From Steroidobacteraceae bacterium (GTDB lineage Bacteria; Pseudomonadota; Gammaproteobacteria; Steroidobacterales; Steroidobacteraceae), in assembly GCA_013044085.1 (NCBI GenBank), contig JABEVI010000273.1, forward strand, positions 1-9,307: DNA of 9,307 nucleotides, given 5' to 3'. The position numbers and the translations under genes are program-made. Each line of letters begins with the position of its first letter. Within the stretch, counting starts at the first letter, position 1. Of this stretch, positions 1-7,171 are shown piece by piece. The notes beneath the pieces were generated by a model. That model saw only the letters and a list, made by a program, of their open reading frames with translations, was not told where the DNA came from and searched no databases.

Positions 1-1700
1 AACAGATGCTCCAGGCTGAAATTCGTCTGGCTCAAGCGCCGCACGGGTCGCGGTTCGACGACACTCGCGACGAGCATTGGGTCGAGCAGGTCCGCCTGCG
101 ACTCCTGGCCCCAGCCGACGCGCAGCACCGTCGCCGCCGTCAACTGTTCGCGCAGATTGGCGCGCAGATTCCACTGCGAGTCCGCGGGCCAGTAGTGGAA
201 CTTGCGCCGATCCCGGCGCACACCGAAATCGGCGACCAAATGACGCGTCGCCCGCCAGCGTACCGAGCCGTAGAGCGAATAGGTCGAGGCGCGCGCCGCC
301 ACGCTTTCGTCGGCGATCGCAAGCGCGTTCGGCTGCAGGTTCGGCACGAACGGCGCCGAGAACACGGCGTAACCTGAGGATTGGTCGAGGAGGTCGACGA
401 ACGTCGCCTGCCCTCCGGCATGCCAGTACCAGTTCGTCGCCGCCGTGCCACGCAATTCCTCGCGCACCGTGTACATGGAATGCCAGCTGCGCTCGTCGAG
501 CGGCCCGAACACGACGTTCGGTTGATTGACCGAACCGGAGACGCTCTCATGCGAATCCTCGCTCGAAAGCAGCGTTTCGCCGTGCACGCCGTCCCCGAAA
601 CGATGCTGCAGTCGCAACCAGGCGTAGAACTCACCGCCGTTGACGGCCTTGTTCTGCGCGTTTTCGGTGGAAAAATATTTTCGCCGATCATCGATTGCAA
701 GAATCCCGCCGGCGAGTTCGGTTCGTGAGTCGAATGACCAGGTCGCGTGTACGATCAGATCGTTGAGCGTCGGCGCACCGACCCGGGTCTCGATCCAGCC
801 GACCGGGGCGAATTCGTTCTGCAGACGAAGATCGGCGAACACGCTGCCCCGGCCGCCGCCGAAGACGGTGCCCGCCATGCCGCTCGCACCCTGCTCGGAT
901 AATTGGACATCGGCGGTCGTGCGCGTGATGCGCCGCGGTTGGATGTCCACCACCCCGCCGATCTGACCGCCGAACTGGATCGGTGCGATGCCCGTCCAAG
1001 AGGTGACCGAGTCGACCGCGGTCGGATCCACCGGGCTGAACAGGCTCTGCAGTTCCTTCAGATGATAAGGCTGATTGAGCGTGACACCGTCATAGCGAAA
1101 CAGGATCTCATCATCACGGCTGCCGCGAACGTGCGTACGCGCGGTGTAACCGGCAACCGCGGTGCCCGGAATCACCTGCAAGGCACGCACCGCGTCGTTG
1201 TGCGTCTCCGGGGAGTTCTCGAGCTCGGCGCGCGCAGCGCTCACGCCGGAAAGTAGGCTCGATTGGTAGCGGCTTGCCTGCACGACGATCCGATCCAGCG
1301 GCTCCGTCATGGGGGCATTCGGCCGGGCCGGCGCCTGCGGCGCGGGCCGGACCGCCCGTTCGATCACATAGCCACCCCCGGGCAGCGGTCGGGCCTCGAG
1401 ACGCAGCGGCTCGAGCAGGGAGCGCAGCCGCTCCTCGACGCTGGATCCATGTACGACCGAACGCGCCCGCAAGCCGGCGGGAACGAGTTGCGAACTGTAA
1501 ATGAGTCGCACTCCGCCGCGCTCGATCGCGGCAAGCGCCTGCGAGACCAGGGGGAAGGCCGGACTGCTCGCGAAACTGGCCTGCGCCGCCGAAAGCACCA
1601 GACACGCGGCGAGGAACCACGACGAGAATCGTGGTCCCTGCGGAGCGCAAACTTCAGGTGCCTCGATCCGCAGGAATGCGTATCCCGATGCGTAGTTCAC
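1..1700 (-). CDS. TonB-dependent outer-membrane receptor with N-terminal STN signalling domain (partial, C-terminus beyond left edge)
   Basis: I translated this frame by hand from a GTG at 1700 and it stays open for 566 codons to the left edge, with no frameshift. Residues about 24-44 look like a signal peptide (RFSSWFLAACLVLSAAQASFA). An STN domain follows at about 49-115 (LVSQALAAIERGGVRLIYSS, then GGGYVIE). Next are a proline-rich linker, a TonB-box-like segment (DRIVVQAS, 136-143) and a plug domain (about 160-256) with VRGSRDDEILFRYDGVTLNQ and GGQIGGVVDIQPR. After that come alternating aromatic beta-strand segments typical of the barrel. The family takes up iron chelates, cobalamin, sugars or peptides across the outer membrane using TonB energy; the ligand here is unknown. 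The GTG is the only usual start upstream of the signal peptide (a TGA lies just before it), gives a 47-bp overlap with the FecR gene, and has no strong ribosome site. Usual family length is 700-900 residues, so the end of the barrel is missing. It is the third gene of a sigma/anti-sigma/receptor operon. Confidence 0.9.
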   Translation of the reverse strand, partial: MNYASGYAFLRIEAPEVCAPQGPRFSSWFLAACLVLSAAQASFASSPAFPLVSQALAAIERGGVRLIYSSQLVPAGLRARSVVHGSSVEERLRSLLEPLRLEARPLPGGGYVIERAVRPAPQAPARPNAPMTEPLDRIVVQASRYQSSLLSGVSAARAELENSPETHNDAVRALQVIPGTAVAGYTARTHVRGSRDDEILFRYDGVTLNQPYHLKELQSLFSPVDPTAVDSVTSWTGIAPIQFGGQIGGVVDIQPRRITRTTADVQLSEQGASGMAGTVFGGGRGSVFADLRLQNEFAPVGWIETRVGAPTLNDLIVHATWSFDSRTELAGGILAIDDRRKYFSTENAQNKAVNGGEFYAWLRLQHRFGDGVHGETLLSSEDSHESVSGSVNQPNVVFGPLDERSWHSMYTVREELRGTAATNWYWHAGGQATFVDLLDQSSGYAVFSAPFVPNLQPNALAIADESVAARASTYSLYGSVRWRATRHLVADFGVRRDRRKFHYWPADSQWNLRANLREQLTAATVLRVGWGQESQADLLDPMLVASVVEPRPVRRLSQTNFSLEHL

Positions 1701-2652
1701 CGGGAATAGTCATATCATATTCGAAGCGCGTCGTCGCCATGACCGCCGCCAGCGCCTGGGCCGGCGTCAGGCCCGCAATGCTGCCCGAGAGCCTGGTGTT
1801 GCGGATCGCTGCCGCCGTTTGCGGATCGCTGAGGACGAGCTTGATCCCTGTTTCGCGCGTATACCAGACGAGAAAGTCGGACAAGGGCCGCCCGTCGATC
1901 GGAAAATCCGGCATCAGCGAATTCACCCACTTCCAACCGGTGCCGTACGGCGAGACCGCGATCCGGCTAACCGCACCACCGCGAGACACATCGACACCCT
2001 GGCCGCGTTCGACCCTCTGCGAACGGCCGTTGCTTTCTTTGACGAGCACGACGCCGCTGCGCACACTGACGACCATGGCCGTTGGACGCACGAAGACCTG
2101 GAACTGGGTGCCGAGATGCGTCACCTGCCCGTAGGGGGTATCGACGACCAATGATCGAGGCGGCGCTCCCGCGACGCCGCTGTCGGCGTAGATACGACCC
2201 CGCTCGAGCAATACATGACCGGGGCGGTCCAGACGCAGCGCCGTGTCCGGCCCGATCGTCAATGCGACGGAAGCGACGGTGACCAGCACGAACCCGGATC
2301 GTCCGGTGTGCACACGGGTGCCGGCGAGCAAATGGCTGCCGGCCACGATCAGACCGCGGTCGATCGCGGGGTTCAGATGGGCGCTGCCACGCGAAGCGAC
2401 GAAAGTCGCGACCTGGGCAGGAGACCCCGTACCCGCGTCGCGCACGCCGAACCAGCCCAATCCGACAGCGACCGCGGTCACCGCCGCCGCGGCTGACAGC
2501 CAGAGCGTCCGTCGGGTCCGGCGCGCGGATACCTGTGCGATCCACGCCTGCTCGACCGCGAGACGCACCGACTCGTGCATGTGAGCTCCGGGTGCCGGTC
2601 GCCGACCCGCCTTCGCGATCAGGCGAGCGATGTCGTCCTCGTTGTGCATCAT
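1654..2652 (-). CDS. FecR-type transmembrane anti-sigma regulator with C-terminal STN-like module
   Basis: This 332-residue inner-membrane protein should hold the adjacent sigma factor and relay the receptor's signal. Residues 1-48 are a short cytoplasmic part with an AGRRPAP segment and a conserved-looking Trp37. One membrane helix spans about 49-70 (LWLSAAAAVTAVAVGLGWFGV), preceded by an Arg-rich stop. The periplasmic FecR domain covers about 108-222, with GTRVHTGRSGFVLV, VDTPYGQVTHLGTQFQVFV and SVRSGVVLV. Residues 252-322 (IDGRPLSDFLVWYTRETGIK, then LTPAQALAAV) resemble the STN/secretin-N fold, as in the C-terminal signalling domain of PupR-like regulators. The cytoplasmic part is shorter than the roughly 80-residue anti-sigma domain of E. 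coli FecR. The ATG at 2652 overlaps the sigma stop (ATGA) and has GGGAG six bases upstream; a second ATG follows at 2649. The receptor gene begins inside its 3' end. Assignment to the family is secure; the STN call on the C-terminus is from pattern only. Confidence 0.93.
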   Translation of the reverse strand: MMHNEDDIARLIAKAGRRPAPGAHMHESVRLAVEQAWIAQVSARRTRRTLWLSAAAAVTAVAVGLGWFGVRDAGTGSPAQVATFVASRGSAHLNPAIDRGLIVAGSHLLAGTRVHTGRSGFVLVTVASVALTIGPDTALRLDRPGHVLLERGRIYADSGVAGAPPRSLVVDTPYGQVTHLGTQFQVFVRPTAMVVSVRSGVVLVKESNGRSQRVERGQGVDVSRGGAVSRIAVSPYGTGWKWVNSLMPDFPIDGRPLSDFLVWYTRETGIKLVLSDPQTAAAIRNTRLSGSIAGLTPAQALAAVMATTRFEYDMTIPGELRIGIRIPADRGT

Positions 2653-3254
2653 TTCGCGCTCCCGAAATTCGGTGACAAAGTACTCCCCACGTCCCGGAAC
2701 GCGCTCCGCGCACGGGCGAGCAGCGACTGAACGGCGATCGCGGTGACGCCGAGCCGCTCAGCCATCGCCTCGACCGACAAGTCCTCGAGATATTTCATCT
2801 CCAGGACCTTGGCGTACTGCCGCGGCAGATAATCGAGTGCGGTGTGCACGAGCGAGATCAGGTCCTCACGATGCCGCACCGCCTCCGGTTCCGCGTCGCT
2901 GTCGCCGGGGATGGACTCGAGGCTTGCGCGAGCTTGCGGGTCCTCCTCGAGATCGACGAGTCGGCGCATGTAGGTTTCCTCCCGGACGGCTTTGGCGACG
3001 TGGTCGGCGAGTTCTCGCCGAGTGATTTGACATAACCAGGTAAAGAGGCTCGCCTCACCACGAAATGTGTCGAGCTTGCGCACACCGCGCGTAAGCGCCG
3101 CCTGGACGATATCCCGCGCCACTTCCTCGTCACCCTGCACACGTCGCAGGGTGAAACGGAACAATCGCGGAAAATAGTCGTCGAAGAACTCACGGAAGGC
3201 CGCGTCATCACGCGACAACAACTTGCGGACGAGTTCTAGATCTTCTTGATGCAT
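2649..3254 (-). CDS. ECF (sigma-70 family) RNA polymerase sigma factor, FecI/RpoE-like
   Basis: This 201-residue ECF sigma factor should direct RNA polymerase to the promoter of its own operon or to transport genes. Region 2 spans about 22-88: FFDDYFPRLFRFTLRRV, then ARDIVQAALTRGVRKLDTFR and ASLFTWLCQITRRELADH, which is the core-binding and -10-recognition helix pattern. A charged linker of about 40 residues follows. Region 4 spans about 131-188 (LDYLPRQYAKVLEMKYLEDL), with a helix-turn-helix at 160-185 (SVEAMAERLGVTAIAVQSLL) that would read the -35 element. Regions 1 and 3 are absent, as is normal for ECF factors. The ATG at 3254 is the only usual start in the open frame after an upstream TAG. 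A GAGGGAG motif lies 13 bases before it, which is a long spacing. The gene ends in an ATGA overlap with the FecR-like gene, so the two are probably translated in a coupled, balanced way. Confidence 0.93.
   Translation of the reverse strand: MHQEDLELVRKLLSRDDAAFREFFDDYFPRLFRFTLRRVQGDEEVARDIVQAALTRGVRKLDTFRGEASLFTWLCQITRRELADHVAKAVREETYMRRLVDLEEDPQARASLESIPGDSDAEPEAVRHREDLISLVHTALDYLPRQYAKVLEMKYLEDLSVEAMAERLGVTAIAVQSLLARARSAFRDVGSTLSPNFGSAK
2659..2663 (-). promoter_or_regulatory. Ribosome binding site of the FecR-like gene
   Basis: GGGAG on the minus strand lies six bases before the ATG at 2652, inside the last codons of the sigma gene. It favours 2652 over the second ATG at 2649, which would be nine bases away, though either is possible. 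With the ATGA overlap it suggests coupled translation plus some independent initiation. Confidence 0.6.
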
Positions 3255-3417
3255 CTGCCGCGACGCGCTCCCTCTACTACTTGGCTATTGGAGGGCTCCA
3301 GAGCGCGCGATCAATCGCGCTATGACGCTTTTTTAAAGGATTTTTTACCCGTCGTTTCACATATTTGGCGTAGTAACCACGATTGGGGTTCAGGATCCCA
3401 AATAGGGGCGCCGGCGC
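3255..3417 (-). promoter_or_regulatory. Intergenic region between putA and the sigma gene; probable promoter/leader of the signalling operon
   Basis: This is the largest non-coding stretch in the window and clearly more AT-rich than its surroundings. Read on the minus strand it has two six-A tracts (3341-3346 and 3329-3334), then an inverted repeat GCGCGAT-TG-ATCGCGC (3305-3320), a smaller repeat TGGAG-CC-CTCCA (3289-3300), and a GAGGGAG motif before the sigma start. Near the putA stop are a 10-bp palindrome GCGCCGGCGC (3408-3417) and a 5-bp stem TTGGG/CCCAA (3383-3401). Neither is followed by a U-run on the minus strand, so I see no canonical terminator for putA. No convincing sigma-70 box pair or Fur box is visible; TTGATC with CAATAG at 18-bp spacing is only a weak match. 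A promoter here is inferred from position and composition. Confidence 0.4.
3305..3320. repeat. Inverted repeat, 7-bp arms with 2-bp centre
   Basis: GCGCGAT at 3305-3311 and ATCGCGC at 3314-3320 are perfect reverse complements. The repeat lies 51 bp upstream of the sigma-gene ATG, where an operator or a 5'-leader hairpin could sit. The arms are made of CG-rich words that are common in this genome, so chance is possible. Confidence 0.4.
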
Positions 3418-6400
3418 TCACTGCCCCAGGTTCAGCAGCGCCGCGTTGCCACCGGTCGCCGTCGTGTTGACCGTCAGTGTGCGCTCGGTGGCGAAGCGCT
3501 CCAGGTAGTGTGGCCCACCCGCCTTCGGACCGGTTCCGGACAGACCCGTGCCTCCGAACGGCTGGACGCCAACGACCGCGCCGATCATGTTGCGATTCAC
3601 GTAGGTATTGCCGACGCGCGTCGCTCGATGCACATGGCGCCAGAACGACTCGAGCCGCGTCTGCACGCCAAGCGTCAATCCATAGCCGCTCGCACGAATC
3701 GCGGCGAGAATCCGCTCGACGTCGCGGGCCCGGTAGCGGACCACGTGCAGTATCGGCCCGAACTCCTCGCGCTCGAGTTGCGCGGCCTCGCGCAGCTCGA
3801 TCAGATGCGGTGCGACGAAAGTCCCATGGGAATGCGCATCCCCGAGCTCGCAGGCCTTGAGCACGTGCGCCACCTTGCGCATCCGCGCCACGTGGGCGTC
3901 GAGTTTCGCTCCCGCAGCGGCGCTGATGACCGGGCCGACGTTGGTTTCGGCGCGCGAAGGATCTCCGATCACCAGTTCCTCCATGGCGCCGATGATCATT
4001 TCGATCATCGTCTCGGCGACGTCCTCCTGCAGGAACAACAATCGCAGCGCCGAGCAACGCTGACCCGCGCTGACGAATGCGGAATTGACCACGTCGTCGA
4101 CAACCTGCTCCGGCAACGCGGTTGAATCGACGAGCATTGCGTTCAGCCCGCCGGTCTCGGCGATCAACGGCACGATCGCGCCGTCGCGCGCCGCCAGCGC
4201 CCGATTGATGGTGATCGCGGTCGACGTGGAACCGGTCATCGCGACGCCGGCGAGCGCCGGGTGCCGGAATGCGACATCGCCGAACGCGCGGCCCGGTGAT
4301 GGCACGAACTGCAGGACTTGGGCGCTGACGCCGGCCTCGTGCAGCAAAGCGACGAATTGGGCGGCGACCAGCGGTGTGGGTTCTGCAGGCTTGGCGACGA
4401 CCGCATTGCCTGCGGCGAGTGCCGCGGCAGTCTGTCCGGCGAAGATCGCCAGCGGAAAATTCCACGGGCTGATGCATGCGAATACACCGCGTCCCTGCAG
4501 GCTCAGGTCATTCGTCTCGCCGGTGGGCCCGACGAGCCGCTCGCTGCGCTCGAAGGATTTACGCGCCTGCAGGGCGTAGTAGCGACAAAAATCGGCGGCC
4601 TCCCGGACCTCGGCGACCGCATCGGAGAGTGTCTTGCCCGCTTCACGCACCAGCAGTTCGTAGAACTCGGCACGCCGCAGCTCGAGCAGGTCGGCCGCTT
4701 TCTCCAGGGCGAGCGCGCGCGTCGCGCCACCGGCCTGATTCCAGGATGCCTGCGCGCTCGCGGCCGCATCGAACGCATGCGCGATCTCCTCGGCGCTCGC
4801 GTCGCGCAGGTGCCCGACGACTTCGCGACGATCCGCCGGATTGGTGATCACCTGCGAATCGCCGACCGCGCGTTCACCGTCCAGGATCGGCCCCGCGTGA
4901 TGCATCGCGGCACGCCGGCTCGCGACCGCCGCGCACAGCGCATCGATTTCGCGCGGATTGCCGAGATCGATGCCGCGCGAGTTGCGCCGATCCGGGTACA
5001 GCGCCGGTGGGTTCGGCAGCAGCGGATTCTGCGCGGCATCCAGGCGCTCCAATTCGCTGATCGGATCGCGGACGACCTCCTCGACGGGTACCTGTTCGTC
5101 CATGAATCGGTTCACGAACGAGGTGTTGGCACCGTTCTCCAGCAGGCGTCGCACCAGATAGGCGAGAAGGTCCTTGTGCTCGCCGACGGGGGCGTAGGCG
5201 CGTATCGGCGGAAAGTTGCTGATTTGCCGGATCGCCTCGGCATACAGAAGCCCGCCCATGCCATGCAGGCGTTGGAATTCGTACAATGCGCCGGCGGGTG
5301 CGAGTTCGAGAATCGCCGCGATCGTGTGCGCGTTGTGTGTCGCGAACTGCGGATAGATCACGTCGAGCTGATCGAGAAGACGACCCGCGCAGGCCAGATA
5401 GGACACATCGGTCGTCATCTTGCGCGTGTAGACCGGATACGCGTCGAGTCCCCGCTCCTGTGCACGCTTGATCTCACTGTCCCAATACGCGCCCTTGACC
5501 AGGCGCACCGACATGCGCCGTCCCGTGCCGCGCGCGAGCGCGCCAACCCACTCGATTACATCGAGCGCGCGTTTGCCGTAGGCCTGCACGGCGAGTCCGA
5601 GACCCGGCCACTCGCGTGTTTCGGCATCACCGGCCAGCGCCTCGATCACGTCGAGCGACAAGTCCAGGCGGTCCGCCTCCTCGGCATCGATCGTCAACTG
5701 GATTCCCGCCCGCGCTGCCCGCCTCGCGAGCTGCGACACACGCGGCAACAGGCGCGCAAGCGCGCGCTCCCGCTGCATCGGCGCATAACTCGGCTCGAGC
5801 GCGGAGAGCTTGATCGAGATCGAGGAGACTTGGTGCGGCGCGCGACCCTTGGCGCCGGAGCCGATGGCGTCGATCGCATGGGCGTACGAGTCGAAGTAGC
5901 GCTGCGCATCGCGCAGGCTGCGCGCACCCTCGCCGAGCATGTCGAACGAGCACAGCCCGAGCGGGCTCTCGGCCGCGCTGCGCTTCAACGCTTCCTCGAT
6001 CGTGCGGCCGACCACGAATTCGCCGCCGATGATGCGCATCGCGCGGCGAACCGCAAGACGCACGACCGGCTCGCCGGCCTTGCGTGTCAGGGATCGCATC
6101 CAGCCGGCAGCATCGGACTTGATCGACGCATCGAGATCGAGGATTCCTCCGGTCAGCATCAAACCCCAGGTCGATGCATTGACGAACAAGGATTCGGATT
6201 TGCCGGCGTGTGCGGACCAGTCGGCGCCCGCCAGTTGTTCCGCAATCAGCCGGTCGGCGGTGGCATCGTCCGGTATCCGCAACAGCGCCTCGGCGATGCA
6301 CATCAGCGCGATGCCTTCCTGATTCGACAGCCCAAACTCCTGCAGGAACGCATCCAGAAATGGCCGCTCGTCGCGGCGCGCACGGGCGCCGTCGACCAAT

Positions 6401-6567
6401 TCCTTGGCGGTCGCAATCGCCCGGTGACGGGCGCCGCCGGTCAATTCCAGTCCGCGGAGGATCCGGGTGACGCAGCCCTCCTCGGGCCAAAGCGCATGGT
6501 CGCGGATCGCCTGGCGCAATACCGCAAGATCCGCGGGCTTCGACCTCACCGTTTGATTTTCAGGCAT
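3418..6567 (-). CDS. putA: Bifunctional proline dehydrogenase / L-glutamate-gamma-semialdehyde dehydrogenase PutA (form without the DNA-binding domain)
   Basis: PutA oxidises proline to glutamate in two linked steps: an FAD-dependent dehydrogenase that passes electrons to quinone at the inner membrane, then an NAD-dependent aldehyde dehydrogenase. With the ATG at 6567 it has 1049 residues. The N-terminal arm runs to about 150. The barrel carries SIKLSAL (Lys253), TIDAEEADRL (Asp294), RLVKGAYWDSE (355-365), FATHNAHT, YEFQRLHGMGG (429-439) and YLVRRLLENGANTSFVNR with the paired arginines 473-474. The dehydrogenase half carries ISPWNFPLAI (699-708), VAKPAEPTPL (Lys726), IAETGG (Glu804), SAGQRCSALR (catalytic Cys838), EEFGP and PFGGTGLSGTGPKAGGPHYL. 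All the key residues I looked for are present. There is no ribbon-helix-helix repressor domain like that of the roughly 1320-residue E. coli protein. The start is set by GGAG seven bases upstream; an in-frame GTG at 6603 would add 12 residues inside hutD and lacks support. The ATG overlaps the hutD stop by 8 bp. Confidence 0.98.
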   Translation of the reverse strand: MPENQTVRSKPADLAVLRQAIRDHALWPEEGCVTRILRGLELTGGARHRAIATAKELVDGARARRDERPFLDAFLQEFGLSNQEGIALMCIAEALLRIPDDATADRLIAEQLAGADWSAHAGKSESLFVNASTWGLMLTGGILDLDASIKSDAAGWMRSLTRKAGEPVVRLAVRRAMRIIGGEFVVGRTIEEALKRSAAESPLGLCSFDMLGEGARSLRDAQRYFDSYAHAIDAIGSGAKGRAPHQVSSISIKLSALEPSYAPMQRERALARLLPRVSQLARRAARAGIQLTIDAEEADRLDLSLDVIEALAGDAETREWPGLGLAVQAYGKRALDVIEWVGALARGTGRRMSVRLVKGAYWDSEIKRAQERGLDAYPVYTRKMTTDVSYLACAGRLLDQLDVIYPQFATHNAHTIAAILELAPAGALYEFQRLHGMGGLLYAEAIRQISNFPPIRAYAPVGEHKDLLAYLVRRLLENGANTSFVNRFMDEQVPVEEVVRDPISELERLDAAQNPLLPNPPALYPDRRNSRGIDLGNPREIDALCAAVASRRAAMHHAGPILDGERAVGDSQVITNPADRREVVGHLRDASAEEIAHAFDAAASAQASWNQAGGATRALALEKAADLLELRRAEFYELLVREAGKTLSDAVAEVREAADFCRYYALQARKSFERSERLVGPTGETNDLSLQGRGVFACISPWNFPLAIFAGQTAAALAAGNAVVAKPAEPTPLVAAQFVALLHEAGVSAQVLQFVPSPGRAFGDVAFRHPALAGVAMTGSTSTAITINRALAARDGAIVPLIAETGGLNAMLVDSTALPEQVVDDVVNSAFVSAGQRCSALRLLFLQEDVAETMIEMIIGAMEELVIGDPSRAETNVGPVISAAAGAKLDAHVARMRKVAHVLKACELGDAHSHGTFVAPHLIELREAAQLEREEFGPILHVVRYRARDVERILAAIRASGYGLTLGVQTRLESFWRHVHRATRVGNTYVNRNMIGAVVGVQPFGGTGLSGTGPKAGGPHYLERFATERTLTVNTTATGGNAALLNLGQ

Positions 6568-7171
6568 GAGGAATCTCCGTTGGCAGAGCGGGCGAAATTG
6601 CACCGAGCGTGACGATGAATGCCCGGGAATCGCGGAGGCGAGGCGTCGCGGCGCTCACCACCGCCGCGCGGTCGAGAATTCCCAGGTCCCATGGGCCGAG
6701 CTCCTGGAGCAGTTCACCTTCCCGGACCTGCAAGGCGCCGTGCATGCAAAAGATCAACGAGGTATCACCCGCGCGGTGCCTAAGTTCGAGGGGTTCGCGC
6801 ACATCGAGCACCCGCGCGCCCACCGCCGCGATGGGCGGTGCCGTCATCAGATTCAGATCGGTGCAGGGGCCGGCGAGCAACTCGCAGTCGGTGCGCAAAC
6901 CACCGTCGAACTCGACCAAATCGCCGACTTCCCGCAGAAGTCGCCGCTCGCCGTTCGCGAATCGCAGTTCCACACCCCGCCCCCCCAGCAGCAGCATATG
7001 CCGCCGATAGCCGCTGAAATCGGAAAACGGCCCCGACTCGGCAATTTCGGCGATGCTCAGCCGCCAGAGGTACTCATCGGTCGCCGCCGGCACGCGTACC
7101 GCCTCATGCGTGACACCGCCGCCGTTCCTCCAGCGGGTCGTCGTGTACGCGTCCCGGCGGATCAAACGCAT
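6560..7171 (-). CDS. hutD: HutD/Ves family protein (cupin-like, exact role unclear)
   Basis: This 203-residue protein has the marks of the HutD/Ves family. Near the N-terminus are RWRNGGGVTHEA (13-24), WRLSIAEIAESGPFSDFSGY (36-55) and LLLGGRGVEL (61-69); DLNLM follows at 105-109, with C-terminal strands such as ILDRAAVV. The family folds as a double cupin-like barrel and is usually found with histidine-utilisation genes; in Pseudomonas fluorescens HutD has been proposed to limit hut expression. No enzymatic reaction is established. There is no signal peptide, so it is cytosolic. The ATG at 7171 has a GAGG 11 bases upstream, a rather long spacing, and lies 38 bp after the rpoC stop. Its stop overlaps the putA start by 8 bp, so the two are very likely co-translated. 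Both histidine and proline breakdown end at glutamate, which makes a role in amino-acid catabolism reasonable, but this is inference. Confidence 0.92.
   Translation of the reverse strand: MRLIRRDAYTTTRWRNGGGVTHEAVRVPAATDEYLWRLSIAEIAESGPFSDFSGYRRHMLLLGGRGVELRFANGERRLLREVGDLVEFDGGLRTDCELLAGPCTDLNLMTAPPIAAVGARVLDVREPLELRHRAGDTSLIFCMHGALQVREGELLQELGPWDLGILDRAAVVSAATPRLRDSRAFIVTLGAISPALPTEIPHA
6575..6578 (-). promoter_or_regulatory. Ribosome binding site of putA
   Basis: GGAG on the minus strand, seven bases before the ATG at 6567 and inside the 3' end of hutD. It decides for the start at 6567 rather than the in-frame GTG at 6603. Confidence 0.65.

Noticed and set aside
140..700. 186-codon minus-strand frame and several plus-strand frames at 6-966
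   Set aside because: They are shadows of the receptor barrel region, with Arg/Ser/Thr-rich low-information sequence.
1114..1650. 178-codon minus-strand frame starting with TTG after the FecR gene
   Set aside because: It is in the wrong frame. The frame starting at GTG 1700 gives the signal peptide, STN and plug domains and continues to the left edge, while this one is Arg/Gly-rich and has no family pattern.
3305..3334. Hairpin followed by a T-run, resembling an intrinsic terminator on the plus strand
   Set aside because: The T-run begins eight bases after the stem, and no plus-strand gene exists to be terminated there. On the coding strand the order is reversed.
3408..3417. GCGCCGGCGC palindrome next to the putA stop
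   Set aside because: It has no loop and no following U-run, and such words are common in high-GC DNA; it is not a credible terminator.
3990..4010. Perfect 8-bp inverted repeat CGATGATC / GATCATCG inside putA
   Set aside because: It falls in codons for a Met/Ile-rich helix (ETMIEMIIGAME) and is explained by repeated ATG/ATC/GAT words; there is no U-run or other context.
3320..4477. 385-codon minus-strand frame over the end of putA and the following gap
   Set aside because: It is an Arg-rich alternate frame of putA with no recognisable motif; its last part only happens to run through the non-coding gap.
4318..6612. 764-codon open frame on the plus strand opposite putA
   Set aside because: It lies antisense to a fully conserved PutA, is rich in Arg/Ala/Gly/Asp without domain motifs, and is the kind of long shadow frame that high-GC third positions produce.
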